Of a stretch of DNA of 64,000 nucleotides, positions 16,194-24,621 are shown piece after piece. The notes below the pieces were generated by a model. That model ran no database searches. It saw only the letters and a program-made list of their open reading frames with translations, and was not told the origin of the DNA. Source of the stretch: Stutzerimonas stutzeri (lineage in GTDB: Bacteria > Pseudomonadota > Gammaproteobacteria > Pseudomonadales > Pseudomonadaceae); contig NZ_CP139348.1 of the NCBI RefSeq assembly GCF_038561965.1, forward strand, positions 930,001-994,000, read 5' to 3'. Each line of letters opens with the position of its first letter. Position 1 is the stretch's first letter. The position numbers and the translations under genes were made by a program.

Positions 16194-17858
16194 TCAGCCG
16201 CGATGACGGCCGCGGAAGAAGTCGATCAGACCTTGGGTGGAGGCATCTTCTGCCGGAGCGGCATCGAAGCGGGTCATCTGGTTATAGACGGCCTTGCCCA
16301 GGTCCTTGCCAAGTTCCACGCCCCACTGATCGAAGGAGTTGATTCCCCAGATCACGCCTTGGACGAAGACCTTGTGCTCGTATAGCGCGATCAACGCGCC
16401 GAGACGGCCGGGGCTGATGGTTTCCATGACCACGGTATTGCTCGGCCGGTTGCCCGGAATCACCTTGTGCGGCGCAAGACGCTGAACCTCGGCTTCGCTC
16501 AGACCCTTGGCACGCAGTTCAGCCTCGGCTTCCTCGCGCGTCTTGCCGCGCATCAGCGCCTGGCTTTGCGACAGGCAGTTGGCGTAGAGCCACTCGTGGT
16601 GATCGGCGACGGGGTTGTGGCTGACCACCGGGACAATGAAATCCGCCGGAATCAGCGGTGTGCCTTGGTGCAGCAACTGATGATAGGCGTGCTGGCCGTT
16701 GGCGCCGACACCGCCCCAGATCACTGGGCCGGTGGTGCAGGAAACCGGTGTGCCGTCCTGGCGCACGCTCTTGCCGTTGGACTCCATGTCCATCTGCTGC
16801 AGGTGTTTGACGAAGTTGCGCAGGTAATGGTCGTAGGGCAGGAAGGCGTAGCTCTCAGCGCCCCAGAAGTTGTGGTACCAAATGCCCAGCATTGCCAGCA
16901 GAACCGGCATGTTGTTCTCGAACGGTTCGCTGAGGAAATGCTGGTCCATGCTGTAAGCGCCGGAGAGCAGGTCCTTGAAGTTGGACATGCCGATGGCGAG
17001 CGCGATGGGCAGGCCGATCGCCGACCACAGCGAGTAACGGCCACCGACCCAATCCCACATCGGGAAGATGTTCTTTTCGCGGATGCCGAATTCCATGGCC
17101 GCCTGCTTGTTGCTGGTCACCGCGATGAAATGACGGTAGAGCTTCTCCTCGGTGCCACCCTTGCCCAGGTACCAGTTGCGCGCGGCTTGGGCGTTCTTCA
17201 GCGTCTCCAGCGTGCCGAAGGTCTTGCTGGAGATGATGAACAGGGTGGTTTCAACGTTCAGCTTGGCGGTTACTTCGCGAAATTCGCTGCCGTCGATGTT
17301 CGCCAGGTAATGCGTGCGCACGCCGTGCTGGGTGAACGGCAGCAGCGCCTCGGAGACCAGCTGCGGACCGAGGAAGGAGCCGCCGATGCCGATGTTCACC
17401 ACGTCGGTGATGGTCTTGTCGCTAAAGCCGCGCCACAGATTGTTGTGGATGCGGGTGACGATATCGGTCATCTGCGCCAGGGCGGTGTGCACGTCGCGGA
17501 TTATGTTCTTGCCGTCGACCATCACCGATTCGCCCATGGGACGGCGCAGTGCGGTGTGCAATACCGGGCGATTCTCCGAGCCGTTGATCCTCTCGCCTTC
17601 GAACATCGCATGGGCTGCCTGCTCAACGCCGGCCTCGCGTGCGAGGTTCACCAGCAGGGTGCGGGTTTCAGGAGTGATCAGGTTCTTCGAATAGTCGAGA
17701 AACAGACCGCTGCAGGAAACCGACAGATCATCGAAGCGTGTCGGGTCGGCCTTGAATGCTTCGCGCATGCTGAAGTTCTGCATGGCCAGGCGGTGTTCTT
17801 CCAAGGCCTTCCAGGACGGCAGACCGGTGACATCGAGCGGATGCTGGTAGTAGCTCAT
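16194..17858 (-). CDS. pgi: Glucose-6-phosphate isomerase
   Basis: Phosphoglucose isomerase (554 aa) interconverts glucose 6-phosphate and fructose 6-phosphate. Motifs include NIGIGGSFLGPQLVSEAL, LFIISSKTFGTLETLKNAQ (sugar-phosphate binding), FPMWDWVGGRYSLWSAIGLPIAL and VIWGINSFDQWGVELGK near the C-terminus. The ATG at 17858 (MSYYQHPLDVTGLP) has AAAGGAAG upstream; a longer frame to 17927 runs into the structured leader. Length matches the family. It is separated from panD by a 363-base intergenic region. Confidence 0.98.
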   Translation of the reverse strand: MSYYQHPLDVTGLPSWKALEEHRLAMQNFSMREAFKADPTRFDDLSVSCSGLFLDYSKNLITPETRTLLVNLAREAGVEQAAHAMFEGERINGSENRPVLHTALRRPMGESVMVDGKNIIRDVHTALAQMTDIVTRIHNNLWRGFSDKTITDVVNIGIGGSFLGPQLVSEALLPFTQHGVRTHYLANIDGSEFREVTAKLNVETTLFIISSKTFGTLETLKNAQAARNWYLGKGGTEEKLYRHFIAVTSNKQAAMEFGIREKNIFPMWDWVGGRYSLWSAIGLPIALAIGMSNFKDLLSGAYSMDQHFLSEPFENNMPVLLAMLGIWYHNFWGAESYAFLPYDHYLRNFVKHLQQMDMESNGKSVRQDGTPVSCTTGPVIWGGVGANGQHAYHQLLHQGTPLIPADFIVPVVSHNPVADHHEWLYANCLSQSQALMRGKTREEAEAELRAKGLSEAEVQRLAPHKVIPGNRPSNTVVMETISPGRLGALIALYEHKVFVQGVIWGINSFDQWGVELGKDLGKAVYNQMTRFDAAPAEDASTQGLIDFFRGRHRG

Positions 17859-18164
17859 GGTGATGCGGCTTCCTTTGCTTTGACAGGCCGCTGAATCCTT
17901 GCGGTTAGTGCACATCGCGGCGCGCAATGGCCGCGACAGGATTCAGTGATATGTATGACCGTGCGGGCGCGCCGGCACTCGTCCTGAATGCTGCGGATGC
18001 TGGCCGAACCCGGCTTTGACCGAGCCGGTGAAGGCACATCCTATGCCATCAGAGTCAGCTGAGACAGGGAAAACCCCTGCTACGTTCCGGGCTATTTCTT
18101 CTATTCTGCCTGCACTGATGCATCTTCCCAATCATCCAGAACCCGTGGGCGCTTCGCACAACGA
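17859..18164 (-). other. Long leader/intergenic region upstream of pgi
   Basis: No gene was found here. Near pgi it contains a nested inverted repeat: outer arms CTGAATCC (17891-17898) and GGATTCAG (17939-17946), inner arms CGCGGC (17916-17921) and GCCGCG (17930-17935). The structure would lie in the 5' UTR of pgi mRNA. I could not assign a convincing -35/-10 pair. Confidence 0.5.
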
Positions 18165-18200
18165 AAAAGCCCGAAGTGCGAACACTTCGGGCTTTCTTTT
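18165..18200. terminator. Bidirectional terminator of the panB-panC-panD operon
   Basis: AAAAAGCCCGAAGTG-CGAA-CACTTCGGGCTTTCTTTT forms a strong hairpin. On the minus strand it follows the panD stop and has a TTTTT tail. Confidence 0.9.
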
Positions 18201-18221
18201 CAGCGATGCCAGGCGGAGAGG

Positions 18222-18602
18222 TCAGGCAACCTGTACCGGGATGGCGTTGCTGGTGTGGCTAAGCTCGCCGTCGGCACCCATGTAGAGCACGTGAGGCTTG
18301 AAGCTGAGCAGCTCGGCCTCGCTGTAGTGGGCGTAGGCGCAGATGATCAGGCGATGGCCGACACCCGCCTTGTGAGCAGCGGCACCGTTGACCGAGATGA
18401 TTTTCGACCCTTCCTCGCCGCGGATCGCGTAGGTGGTGAAGCGCTCGCCGTTGTCGACGTTGTAGATCTGGATCTGTTCGTACTCACGGATGCCGGCCAG
18501 GTCCAGCCACTCGCCGTCGATGGCGCAGGAACCTTCATAATCGAGCACCGAGTGAGTTACCTGGGCGCGGTGCAGTTTGGCCTTAAGCATGATGGCGTGC
18601 AT
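18222..18602 (-). CDS. panD: Aspartate 1-decarboxylase
   Basis: PanD (126 aa) makes beta-alanine for pantothenate. It is a pyruvoyl enzyme activated by self-cleavage between G24 and S25, and DYEGSC places those residues exactly. Other signatures are IYNVDNGERFTTYAI, ISVNGAAAH and LIICAYAHYSEAE. It is the last gene of the panB-panC-panD cluster, about 83 bases after panC. Such decarboxylases can need a PanM/PanZ-type maturation factor; none is visible here. Confidence 0.97.
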   Translation of the reverse strand: MHAIMLKAKLHRAQVTHSVLDYEGSCAIDGEWLDLAGIREYEQIQIYNVDNGERFTTYAIRGEEGSKIISVNGAAAHKAGVGHRLIICAYAHYSEAELLSFKPHVLYMGADGELSHTSNAIPVQVA

Positions 18603-18685
18603 GGCAGGGTCCTCCGGGTGCGCAAGCGGCGCAGAGTGTGCCTCAAGCCTTGAGGGTGATCAAGGCTGCGGACAATTGGCTGGGA

Positions 18686-19546
18686 TCAGGCCGATGTGCG
18701 GATATCGACGAGCAGGTTATCGAGCAGTCTCGTCTTGCCCAAATAGGCAGCGGCGAGAATAACCACTTCGCTGGACGCGTCGCTCACGGGCTGCAGATCG
18801 ATGGCGTTGCGAACTTCCAGATAGTCCGGACGCAGGCCGGCGGTTTGCAGCGCGCTCAGGCCTTCGTCGATCAGTGCCGGGTAGTCACGGCGGCCGCCGC
18901 GGATGGCCATGTCCAGCTGGTTCAGCGTGCGATAGAGCACGGGAGCCGTGGCACGCTCGTCCGGGGTCAGATAGCCGTTGCGCGACGACAGTGCCAGGCC
19001 GTCATCGGCCCGAACGATCGGCTCGGAAAGGATCTGCACCGGCATGTTCAGGTCGCGAACCATGGTGCGAATAACCGCCAGCTGCTGGAAGTCCTTCTGC
19101 CCGAACACCGCGAGATCCGGCAAAACCATGTTGAACAGCTTGGTCACCACCGTGGAGACGCCGTCGAAGTGCCCGGGGCGACTGCCGCCACACAGGCCTT
19201 CCGATACGCCAGGGACGCGGACGATGGTCTGCTGGGCCTGGCCGTGTGGGTACATCTCTTCCACGCTGGGCGCGAAGAGCAGGTGGCAGCCGGCTTCGAA
19301 CAACTTGTCCTGATCCGCTGCCAGGGTACGCGGATAGCTGTCCAGGTCCTCGTTGGGGCCGAACTGCAGCGGGTTGACGAAGATGCTGGCGACTACGAAG
19401 TCGGCACGCTGACCGGCCTTTTTTACCAGTGCGATATGGCCAGCGTGCAGATTGCCCATGGTCGGCACGAAGCCGATGCGCTTGCCCTCGCTGCGGGCCC
19501 GGGCGACCGCAGCGCGCAGGTCGGCAATGGTCTTGACGATGTTCAT
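18686..19546 (-). CDS. panC: Pantothenate synthetase (pantoate-beta-alanine ligase)
   Basis: PanC (286 aa) joins pantoate and beta-alanine with ATP. It has the HIGH-like motif PTMGNLHAGH, FVNPLQFGPNEDLDSYPRTLAAD, a VSEGLCGGSRPGHFDGVSTVVTKLFN block and SSRNGYLTPDER, the KMSKS equivalent. The start at 19546 overlaps the panB stop by 4 bases (ATGA), a standard coupling arrangement. The upstream-extended frame to 19801 is shadow sequence inside panB. Confidence 0.98.
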   Translation of the reverse strand: MNIVKTIADLRAAVARARSEGKRIGFVPTMGNLHAGHIALVKKAGQRADFVVASIFVNPLQFGPNEDLDSYPRTLAADQDKLFEAGCHLLFAPSVEEMYPHGQAQQTIVRVPGVSEGLCGGSRPGHFDGVSTVVTKLFNMVLPDLAVFGQKDFQQLAVIRTMVRDLNMPVQILSEPIVRADDGLALSSRNGYLTPDERATAPVLYRTLNQLDMAIRGGRRDYPALIDEGLSALQTAGLRPDYLEVRNAIDLQPVSDASSEVVILAAAYLGKTRLLDNLLVDIRTSA

Positions 19547-20343
19547 GCGGAGAAACCGTGCTCGGCTGCGGGAAATTCGGTGGCCTTGACCGCTTTTACA
19601 TAGCCGGCAATGGCGGAAGGGATGTCGCCGTGCTCGCGCATGAAGTTCTTGACGAACTTCGGTACACGACTGCTGAGCGAAAGCCCGAGCATATCGTGCA
19701 GCACCAACACCTGGCCGTCGGTGTCGCTGCCGGCGCCGATGCCGATCACCGGAATGCCCACCGCCTGAGTAATGCGCGCGGCGAGATCGCTGGGGACGCA
19801 TTCGAGCAGTAACATCGCGGCGCCAGCGGCTTCCAGCGCTTTGGCGTCTGCCAGCATTTGCTGCGCCTGGGCTTCTTCGCGGCCTTGGACCTTGTAACCG
19901 CCGAAGAGGTTAACGGCCTGAGGCGTCAGCCCCATGTGGGCGCAGACCGGAATGCCACGCTCGGCCAGAAGCCGGATCGACTCGGCCAGCCAGGCAGTGC
20001 CTTCGAGCTTGATCATGTGCGCGCCGGCCTGCATCAGCACGGCCGAGTTGTTCAGGGTCTGCTCAGTCGTGGCGTTAGCCATGAATGGCAGGTCGGCAAC
20101 GATCATCGCGCCACGGTTGCCGCGTTTGACGCTGGCGGTGTGGTAGGCCATGTCGGCGACGGTGACTGGCAAGGTGCTGTCGTGACCTTGCAGGACCATG
20201 CCGAGTGAGTCGCCGATCAAAAGCATCTCGACGCCCGCATCGCAGGCGGTCTTGGCGAAGGTGGCGTCATAGCAGGTGAGCATGACGATCTTCTCGCGCT
20301 TGTGCTTGAGTCCTTGCAGCGTGGTCAGGGTTACGTCTGGCAT
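19543..20343 (-). CDS. panB: 3-methyl-2-oxobutanoate hydroxymethyltransferase
   Basis: PanB (266 aa) transfers a hydroxymethyl group from methylene-THF to alpha-ketoisovalerate, the first step of pantothenate synthesis. Motifs include MLTCYDATFAKTACDAGVEMLLIGDSLGMVLQGHDSTLPVTV, MIKLEGTAWLAESIRLLAERGIPVCAHMGLTPQ and GIPVIGIGAGSDTDGQVLVLHDMLG. The start is MPDVTLTTLQGLKHKREK. It heads the panBCD group and lies downstream of pcnB and folK on the same strand. Confidence 0.98.
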   Translation of the reverse strand: MPDVTLTTLQGLKHKREKIVMLTCYDATFAKTACDAGVEMLLIGDSLGMVLQGHDSTLPVTVADMAYHTASVKRGNRGAMIVADLPFMANATTEQTLNNSAVLMQAGAHMIKLEGTAWLAESIRLLAERGIPVCAHMGLTPQAVNLFGGYKVQGREEAQAQQMLADAKALEAAGAAMLLLECVPSDLAARITQAVGIPVIGIGAGSDTDGQVLVLHDMLGLSLSSRVPKFVKNFMREHGDIPSAIAGYVKAVKATEFPAAEHGFSA

Positions 20344-20470
20344 GAATGCCGTCCTCTTCGAGCCTCGGAGGTCAGGATTGCCGGGGCAGTGCACCGCTAG
20401 CGCGCGGCGGTCGCCAATGGCAGAGGGCGCTTATAGTCCCGGCGGCGACAGAGTAAGTCAATCGCGAGTG

Positions 20471-20998
20471 TTACCCGCACGTTACGTTCGTTACCGCGAC
20501 GGTGACACTGTCGCTGGAGAGGCGCTCCAGGCCGCTGAATGGGCAGGCTGCGAGCAGATCGGTGAGTCGCCGACCGTCTGCTAGCACCAGTTCCGCCGGC
20601 GCAATCTCGGCCAATGGGTAGAGCACGAATGCGCGGGCCTGCATGTGATAGTGCGGAACCTTGAGGCGCGGCTCGTCAATCAGGCGGTCGCCGAACAGCA
20701 GCATATCCAGATCCAGCGTGCGTGGTCCCCAGCGTTTGGCTTTGCGTTCGCGGCCCTGGGCCAGTTCGATGCACTGCAGGGCGTCGAGCAGGGCGAGCGG
20801 TGCGAGGCTGGTGTCCAGGGCAGCAACAGCATTGACGTAGCGTGGCTGGTCGGCTGGCCCAAGTGGATCGCTGGCATAGAGTGACGAGACTGCCGCCAGG
20901 TTGCTTTGCGAGAGCTCTGCCAGCGCCTGGAGGGCGCCGCGCAGTTGTTGTTGCGGATCGGCCAGGTTGCTCCCCAGGCCGATATAGACGCGTTCCAT
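20471..20998 (-). CDS. folK: HPPK, 6-hydroxymethyl-dihydropterin pyrophosphokinase
   Basis: FolK (175 aa) transfers pyrophosphate from ATP to the pterin precursor of folate. It has the opening VYIGLGSNLADPQQQL, a middle YVNAVAALDTSLAPLALLDALQCIE and the signature KRWGPRTLDLDMLLFGD, then LKVPHYHMQARAFVLYPLAEIAP. It starts one base after the pcnB stop, so it is translationally coupled to pcnB, as in other pseudomonads. Confidence 0.96.
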   Translation of the reverse strand: MERVYIGLGSNLADPQQQLRGALQALAELSQSNLAAVSSLYASDPLGPADQPRYVNAVAALDTSLAPLALLDALQCIELAQGRERKAKRWGPRTLDLDMLLFGDRLIDEPRLKVPHYHMQARAFVLYPLAEIAPAELVLADGRRLTDLLAACPFSGLERLSSDSVTVAVTNVTCG

Positions 20999-20999
20999 C

Positions 21000-22394
21000 T
21001 TACTCGGCCGGGGTGGCGGCGCTGTCGCCCGGAGCCCGCCGGCGACGTCCGCCGCGGCGGCGTTTTTTCGCTCCGCCCGCTTCGTCTTTATTGCTGAGCC
21101 CGCGAATCATGTTGCGCCGCTCGCTTTCGCTGGCTTCCTGGTAGTCGGTCCACCAGTCACCCAGGCCCCCGGTCTGCTCACCGGCGCTTTCACGCAGCAG
21201 GAGGAAGTCGTAACCGGCACGGAAGCGGGGGTTTTCCAGCAGCTGGTCGGCGCGGCGACCCTGGCGACGTGGCAGGCGCTCCTGCATATCCCAGATTTCG
21301 CGCATGGGCATGGTGAAGCGTTTGGGAATGGCGGTGCGCTGGCACTGCTCCCAGATGATGTCGTGCGCGGCTTCCTGCATCGCCGGGATCGGCGGCATGC
21401 CACGATCCTGCAGTTCCTGCACGCGAGCGGGCAGGGCAGGCCAGAGCAGTGCGGCGAAAAGGAAGGCGGGCGTGACCGGCTTGCCTTGCTGGATACGCAG
21501 GTCGGTATTGGCCAGCGCGTTGCGGATCAGCGTACCGGCGTATTCCGGGTCGCGCTCCAGGGCCGCTGCGCTCGCCGGGAACAGCGGGGCGAAAAGGTCG
21601 TATTCGAGCAGCAGCTCGAAGGTGCGCTCGGCCTTGCCACCGAGGAACAGCTTGAGTATTTCGTCGAACAGACGGGCCGAGGGAATGCCGTCGAGCAGGT
21701 CGGCCAGATCGACGATGGGTTCGGCGCTGTGGCGCTCGATCTCAAAGTCGAGTTTGGCGGCGAAGCGCACCGCGCGCAGCATGCGCACCGGGTCTTCCTG
21801 ATAGCGTTGCTCGGGGTCACCAATCAGCCGAATCAGGCGGTTGCGGATATCATGCACACCGCGGGTGTGATCGAGAATGCGTTCCGTGGTCGGATCGTAA
21901 TACAGCGCGTTAATGGTGAAGTCGCGGCGCTGGGCGTCGTCCTCGAGCGTGCCATAGATGTTGTCGCGCAGGATGCGCCCGCTCTCATTACGCGATGCCA
22001 TATGGCTGGCGTCATCGTCATCCTCTTCGGGATGGTTGGCGCGGAAGGTGGCGACTTCAATGATCTCGCGACCGAAATGCACATGCACCAGCTTGAACCG
22101 TCGCCCAATCACCCGTGCGTTGCGGAACTCGGCACGCACCTGCTCGGGCGTCGCGCTGGTGGCGACGTCGTAATCCTTGGGGTTCAGCTGCAGCAGCAGA
22201 TCGCGCACGCAGCCGCCCACGACATAGGCCTCGTAACCAGCCTGCTGCAGCCGTTCGACCACGCTCACCGCGTAACGACTGATCTCGTTGCGATGCAGGG
22301 AATGCTGCCGGCTGGACAGAATTTCAGGTGTGCGGCGGGGATGCGGGATACGGCGCAGAGGAAGACGAAAAGACTGGAACAGCTTTTTCAGCAT
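21000..22394 (-). CDS. pcnB: Poly(A) polymerase I
   Basis: PcnB (464 aa) adds 3' poly(A) tails that mark RNA for decay. The nucleotidyltransferase core shows AYVVGGCVRDLLLQLNPKDYDVATSATPEQV and the RRDFTINALYYDP block. The RNA-binding region runs through residues of type RHSAEPIVDLADLL and the C-terminus is very basic (KKRRRGGRRRRAP). The ATG at 22394 (MLKKLFQSF) is the plausible start. The frame stays open to 22886, but that extension is the crcZ sRNA gene and its surroundings. Confidence 0.96.
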   Translation of the reverse strand: MLKKLFQSFRLPLRRIPHPRRTPEILSSRQHSLHRNEISRYAVSVVERLQQAGYEAYVVGGCVRDLLLQLNPKDYDVATSATPEQVRAEFRNARVIGRRFKLVHVHFGREIIEVATFRANHPEEDDDDASHMASRNESGRILRDNIYGTLEDDAQRRDFTINALYYDPTTERILDHTRGVHDIRNRLIRLIGDPEQRYQEDPVRMLRAVRFAAKLDFEIERHSAEPIVDLADLLDGIPSARLFDEILKLFLGGKAERTFELLLEYDLFAPLFPASAAALERDPEYAGTLIRNALANTDLRIQQGKPVTPAFLFAALLWPALPARVQELQDRGMPPIPAMQEAAHDIIWEQCQRTAIPKRFTMPMREIWDMQERLPRRQGRRADQLLENPRFRAGYDFLLLRESAGEQTGGLGDWWTDYQEASESERRNMIRGLSNKDEAGGAKKRRRGGRRRRAPGDSAATPAE

Positions 22395-22630
22395 GGGGGG
22401 CAACTGTGTGGCGGAATGACGGGCCGGTGTCGCGAATGGCCGCGAAACCTGCGCGGATTCTAGCACCGAGAGTGCTGGATGTTGAACGATGCGCGGGGAG
22501 GTGTCAAAAAGCATCTTGCGCAGCGTGACGAAGGTATTGCTCAGCGCAGCACTCAGGTCGGGTGCGTGGTGCTTGATGTGGCGCCAGTGCAACGGGTTCG
22601 CGGGCCGGGTCGACAAATCCCGAATAGCAC

Positions 22631-22653
22631 AAAGGGGAGCCGAAGCTCCCCTC
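22631..22653 (-). terminator. Terminator of CrcZ
   Basis: On the minus strand GGGGAGC-TTCG-GCTCCCC is followed by TTTGTG. The hairpin ends the crcZ sRNA upstream of pcnB. Confidence 0.85.
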
Positions 22654-22995
22654 TGAATACTGTTGCGTGCTTTTATTGTTATTAGTCGTTCAGGCGTTGC
22701 TGTTCTTGTTGTTCGCCTGTTCCCTTGGGCCGTGGCCTTCGAGAGCGCTCTTATAATGAGAGCTAATAGCAAACGGATTTCTTTGGTTGCTGACTTTGCC
22801 TTGATCTTCGATCCAACCAGTGCGGGCCCTGCTCGATGCAGTTTTTTATTGTTCTCGGCCTGGTCGTGGGGCGAACCCCGTGGCAAGTCCTCTCCAAAAG
22901 AATCAGTTAGCTGCGCCTCCGCCTTCTTGTCGTTATTTTGCTGGAGCCGTTACGTCTTGTTCTTGTTATGGGATCTGCTTGTTATTGTTGTTGTG
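22631..22995 (-). ncRNA. crcZ: CrcZ, Crc/Hfq-sequestering small RNA
   Basis: This roughly 365-nt gene lies between cbrB and pcnB on their strand, the conserved position of crcZ in Pseudomonas. CrcZ titrates Hfq/Crc away from target mRNAs and so relieves carbon catabolite repression. The minus strand is rich in A-rich AAnAAnAA motifs: near the 5' end (ACAACAACAATAACAA, then ATAACAAGAACAAG), in the middle (AAAATAACGACAAG, GAACAATAAAAAA) and near the 3' end (GAACAACAAGAACAG, TAATAACAATAAAA). The 5' end follows from the -12 element and the 3' end from a strong hairpin. The ends are predicted, not mapped. Confidence 0.93.
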
Positions 22996-23006
22996 CCATT
23001 TAGATA

Positions 23007-23021
23007 GCAGTTGCCGTGCCA
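23007..23021 (-). promoter_or_regulatory. Sigma-54 promoter of crcZ
   Basis: On the minus strand TGGCACG-GCAA-CTGCT has GG (23019-23020) and GC (23007-23008) separated by exactly 10 bases. The expected start is near 22995. CbrB is the known sigma-54 activator of crcZ in pseudomonads. Confidence 0.9.
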
Positions 23022-23081
23022 GCTTTTTAAATTCGTTATATATCAGTAGGTTAGTGATTTTTGCATTTCAGGCGGGCAAGA

Positions 23082-23118
23082 AAAAACCGGGACAACGTTA
23101 CCGTTACTCCCGGTTTTT
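23082..23118. terminator. Terminator of cbrB
   Basis: AAAAACCGGGA (23082-23092) pairs with TCCCGGTTTTT (23108-23118) around a 15-base loop. On the minus strand it has a T6 tail and separates cbrB mRNA from crcZ. The loop itself holds tandem GTAACG motifs like those of the CbrB site. Confidence 0.85.
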
Positions 23119-23145
23119 GTTACGAGTCGTGCAGTGGCGGTAACA
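23118..23145. promoter_or_regulatory. Probable CbrB enhancer site (TGTTAC-N16-GTAACA)
   Basis: TGTTAC (23118-23123) and GTAACA (23140-23145) form a perfect 6-bp inverted repeat about 100 bases upstream of the crcZ -24 element, a normal distance for a sigma-54 activator. Paired GTTAC/GTAAC half-sites are the recognised type of CbrB site; the spacing here is 16. Confidence 0.7.
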
Positions 23146-23147
23146 GG

Positions 23148-24560
23148 TTACCCAGCAGCGCTACTCGATTTGCGGCGTGGGATACCCAGGCGCTGGCGCC
23201 GTTCCCATAGGCATTTCCGGCTGATGCCCAGCTTGCGAGCCAGCTCGGTTTCGGTCATGTGGTCCTGATGTTCGAGCACGAAGTGCTGGAAGTAATCCTC
23301 CAGCGACAGGTCCTCGGTCGGCTCGTTGCTGCTGGCTATACCGCGGATGCTGCCGAGGGGCTCGTCGAAGTCGTCGTCCAACTCATCAAGCTCGATGTCG
23401 ATGCCAAGCAGCTCGGCATCGATTTCCGGGCTTTCGCTAAGAATTGCCGCGCGTTCGATTGCGTTTTCCAGCTCGCGCACGTTGCCTGGCCAGGAGTAAT
23501 GACGGATCGCCTGCTCGGCATCGCGGGAGAAGTGCAGATCATCGCTGCCCATGCGTTCGCCCTGGCGTGCGAGGAACGCCTCGGCGATCTCCAGCACGTC
23601 ACTCCCGCGCTCGCGCAGCGGCGGTAGCTTGAGCGCGATGACGTGCAGTCGGTAGTAGAGGTCTTCACGGAACTGCCCGGTCTTGGCCAGGGTTTTCAGG
23701 TCGCGGTGCGTAGCTGCAATCAGGCGCACATCGACCTTCTGCGATTGCACCGAGCCAACCCGGCGGATCTCGCCTTCCTGCAATACCCGCAGCAGGCGTG
23801 CCTGCGCCTCCAGTGGCAGTTCGCCGATCTCGTCGAGGAACAGTGTGCCACCATCCGCTGCTTCGACCAGGCCGGCGCGGCCCGCACTGGCGCCGGTGAA
23901 GGCACCTTTTTCATGGCCGAACAGTTCGGACTCGATCAGTGTTTCCGGGATGGCGGCGCAGTTGACCGAAATCATCGGGGCCTTGGCGCGTCGTGAAAGG
24001 TTGTGCAGCGCACGGGCGACCAATTCCTTGCCGGTGCCCGACTCGCCCTGAATCAGCACGTTGGAGTCGGTCGGGGCGACCTTGCGAATCTTGCCGAACA
24101 TATCCTGCATGGGCGCGCAGTGGCCGATGATGCCGATGTCGTCCCGATCAGCTTCGCCTGATGCGGCGCTCGTGTTACGCGCGGGTTGCGCCTGTGTCGC
24201 GGCGTTGTGCTGATGGTCGCTGAGAATGCGTGCCACGGTCTGCAGCATCTCGTCGTGATCGAATGGTTTGGCGATGTAGTCGACCGCGCCCATCTTCATC
24301 GAGTCCACAGCCGAGCGCAGACTGGCATAGCTGGTCATGATCAGCACTGGCGTGCCTTCGGCGAGCTTGATCAGCTCTGTGCCGGGCGCGCCGGGTAGTC
24401 TTAGGTCGCTGACGATGAGGTCGAAACCCGGAATGCTGTAGCGCTCCTGTGCCTCCTGCACCGAGCCGGCTTCGCTGACCTCGTACTGGTTGCGCTCAAG
24501 CAGGCGTCGCAGGGCAGAGCGGATGATGGTTTCGTCTTCGACGATCAGAATGTGTGACAT
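23148..24560 (-). CDS. cbrB: Sigma-54 response regulator CbrB
   Basis: CbrB (470 aa) is an NtrC-type activator that responds to CbrA, turns on crcZ and supports use of amino acids and other less preferred carbon sources. A receiver domain (about 1-120) has phospho-acceptor D52 in IVSDLRLPG. A AAA+ domain (about 145-375) has GESGTGKE, GAFTGA and DEIGELPLEAQARLLRVLQEGE. A C-terminal Fis-type helix-turn-helix shows ETELARKLGISRKCLWERRQRLGIPR. The gene lies 61 bases after cbrA on the same strand. Confidence 0.98.
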   Translation of the reverse strand: MSHILIVEDETIIRSALRRLLERNQYEVSEAGSVQEAQERYSIPGFDLIVSDLRLPGAPGTELIKLAEGTPVLIMTSYASLRSAVDSMKMGAVDYIAKPFDHDEMLQTVARILSDHQHNAATQAQPARNTSAASGEADRDDIGIIGHCAPMQDMFGKIRKVAPTDSNVLIQGESGTGKELVARALHNLSRRAKAPMISVNCAAIPETLIESELFGHEKGAFTGASAGRAGLVEAADGGTLFLDEIGELPLEAQARLLRVLQEGEIRRVGSVQSQKVDVRLIAATHRDLKTLAKTGQFREDLYYRLHVIALKLPPLRERGSDVLEIAEAFLARQGERMGSDDLHFSRDAEQAIRHYSWPGNVRELENAIERAAILSESPEIDAELLGIDIELDELDDDFDEPLGSIRGIASSNEPTEDLSLEDYFQHFVLEHQDHMTETELARKLGISRKCLWERRQRLGIPRRKSSSAAG

Positions 24561-24621
24561 CAGTACTCTCTCGACGGTCTGGAGGCAGAACCGGCGCCGG
24601 GCCGGAACGGCAGTCGCCTCT

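Noticed and set aside
22395..22886. Upstream extension of the pcnB frame by 164 codons
   Set aside because: The extension covers crcZ and its terminator and has no resemblance to PcnB, whose homology starts at MLKKLF.
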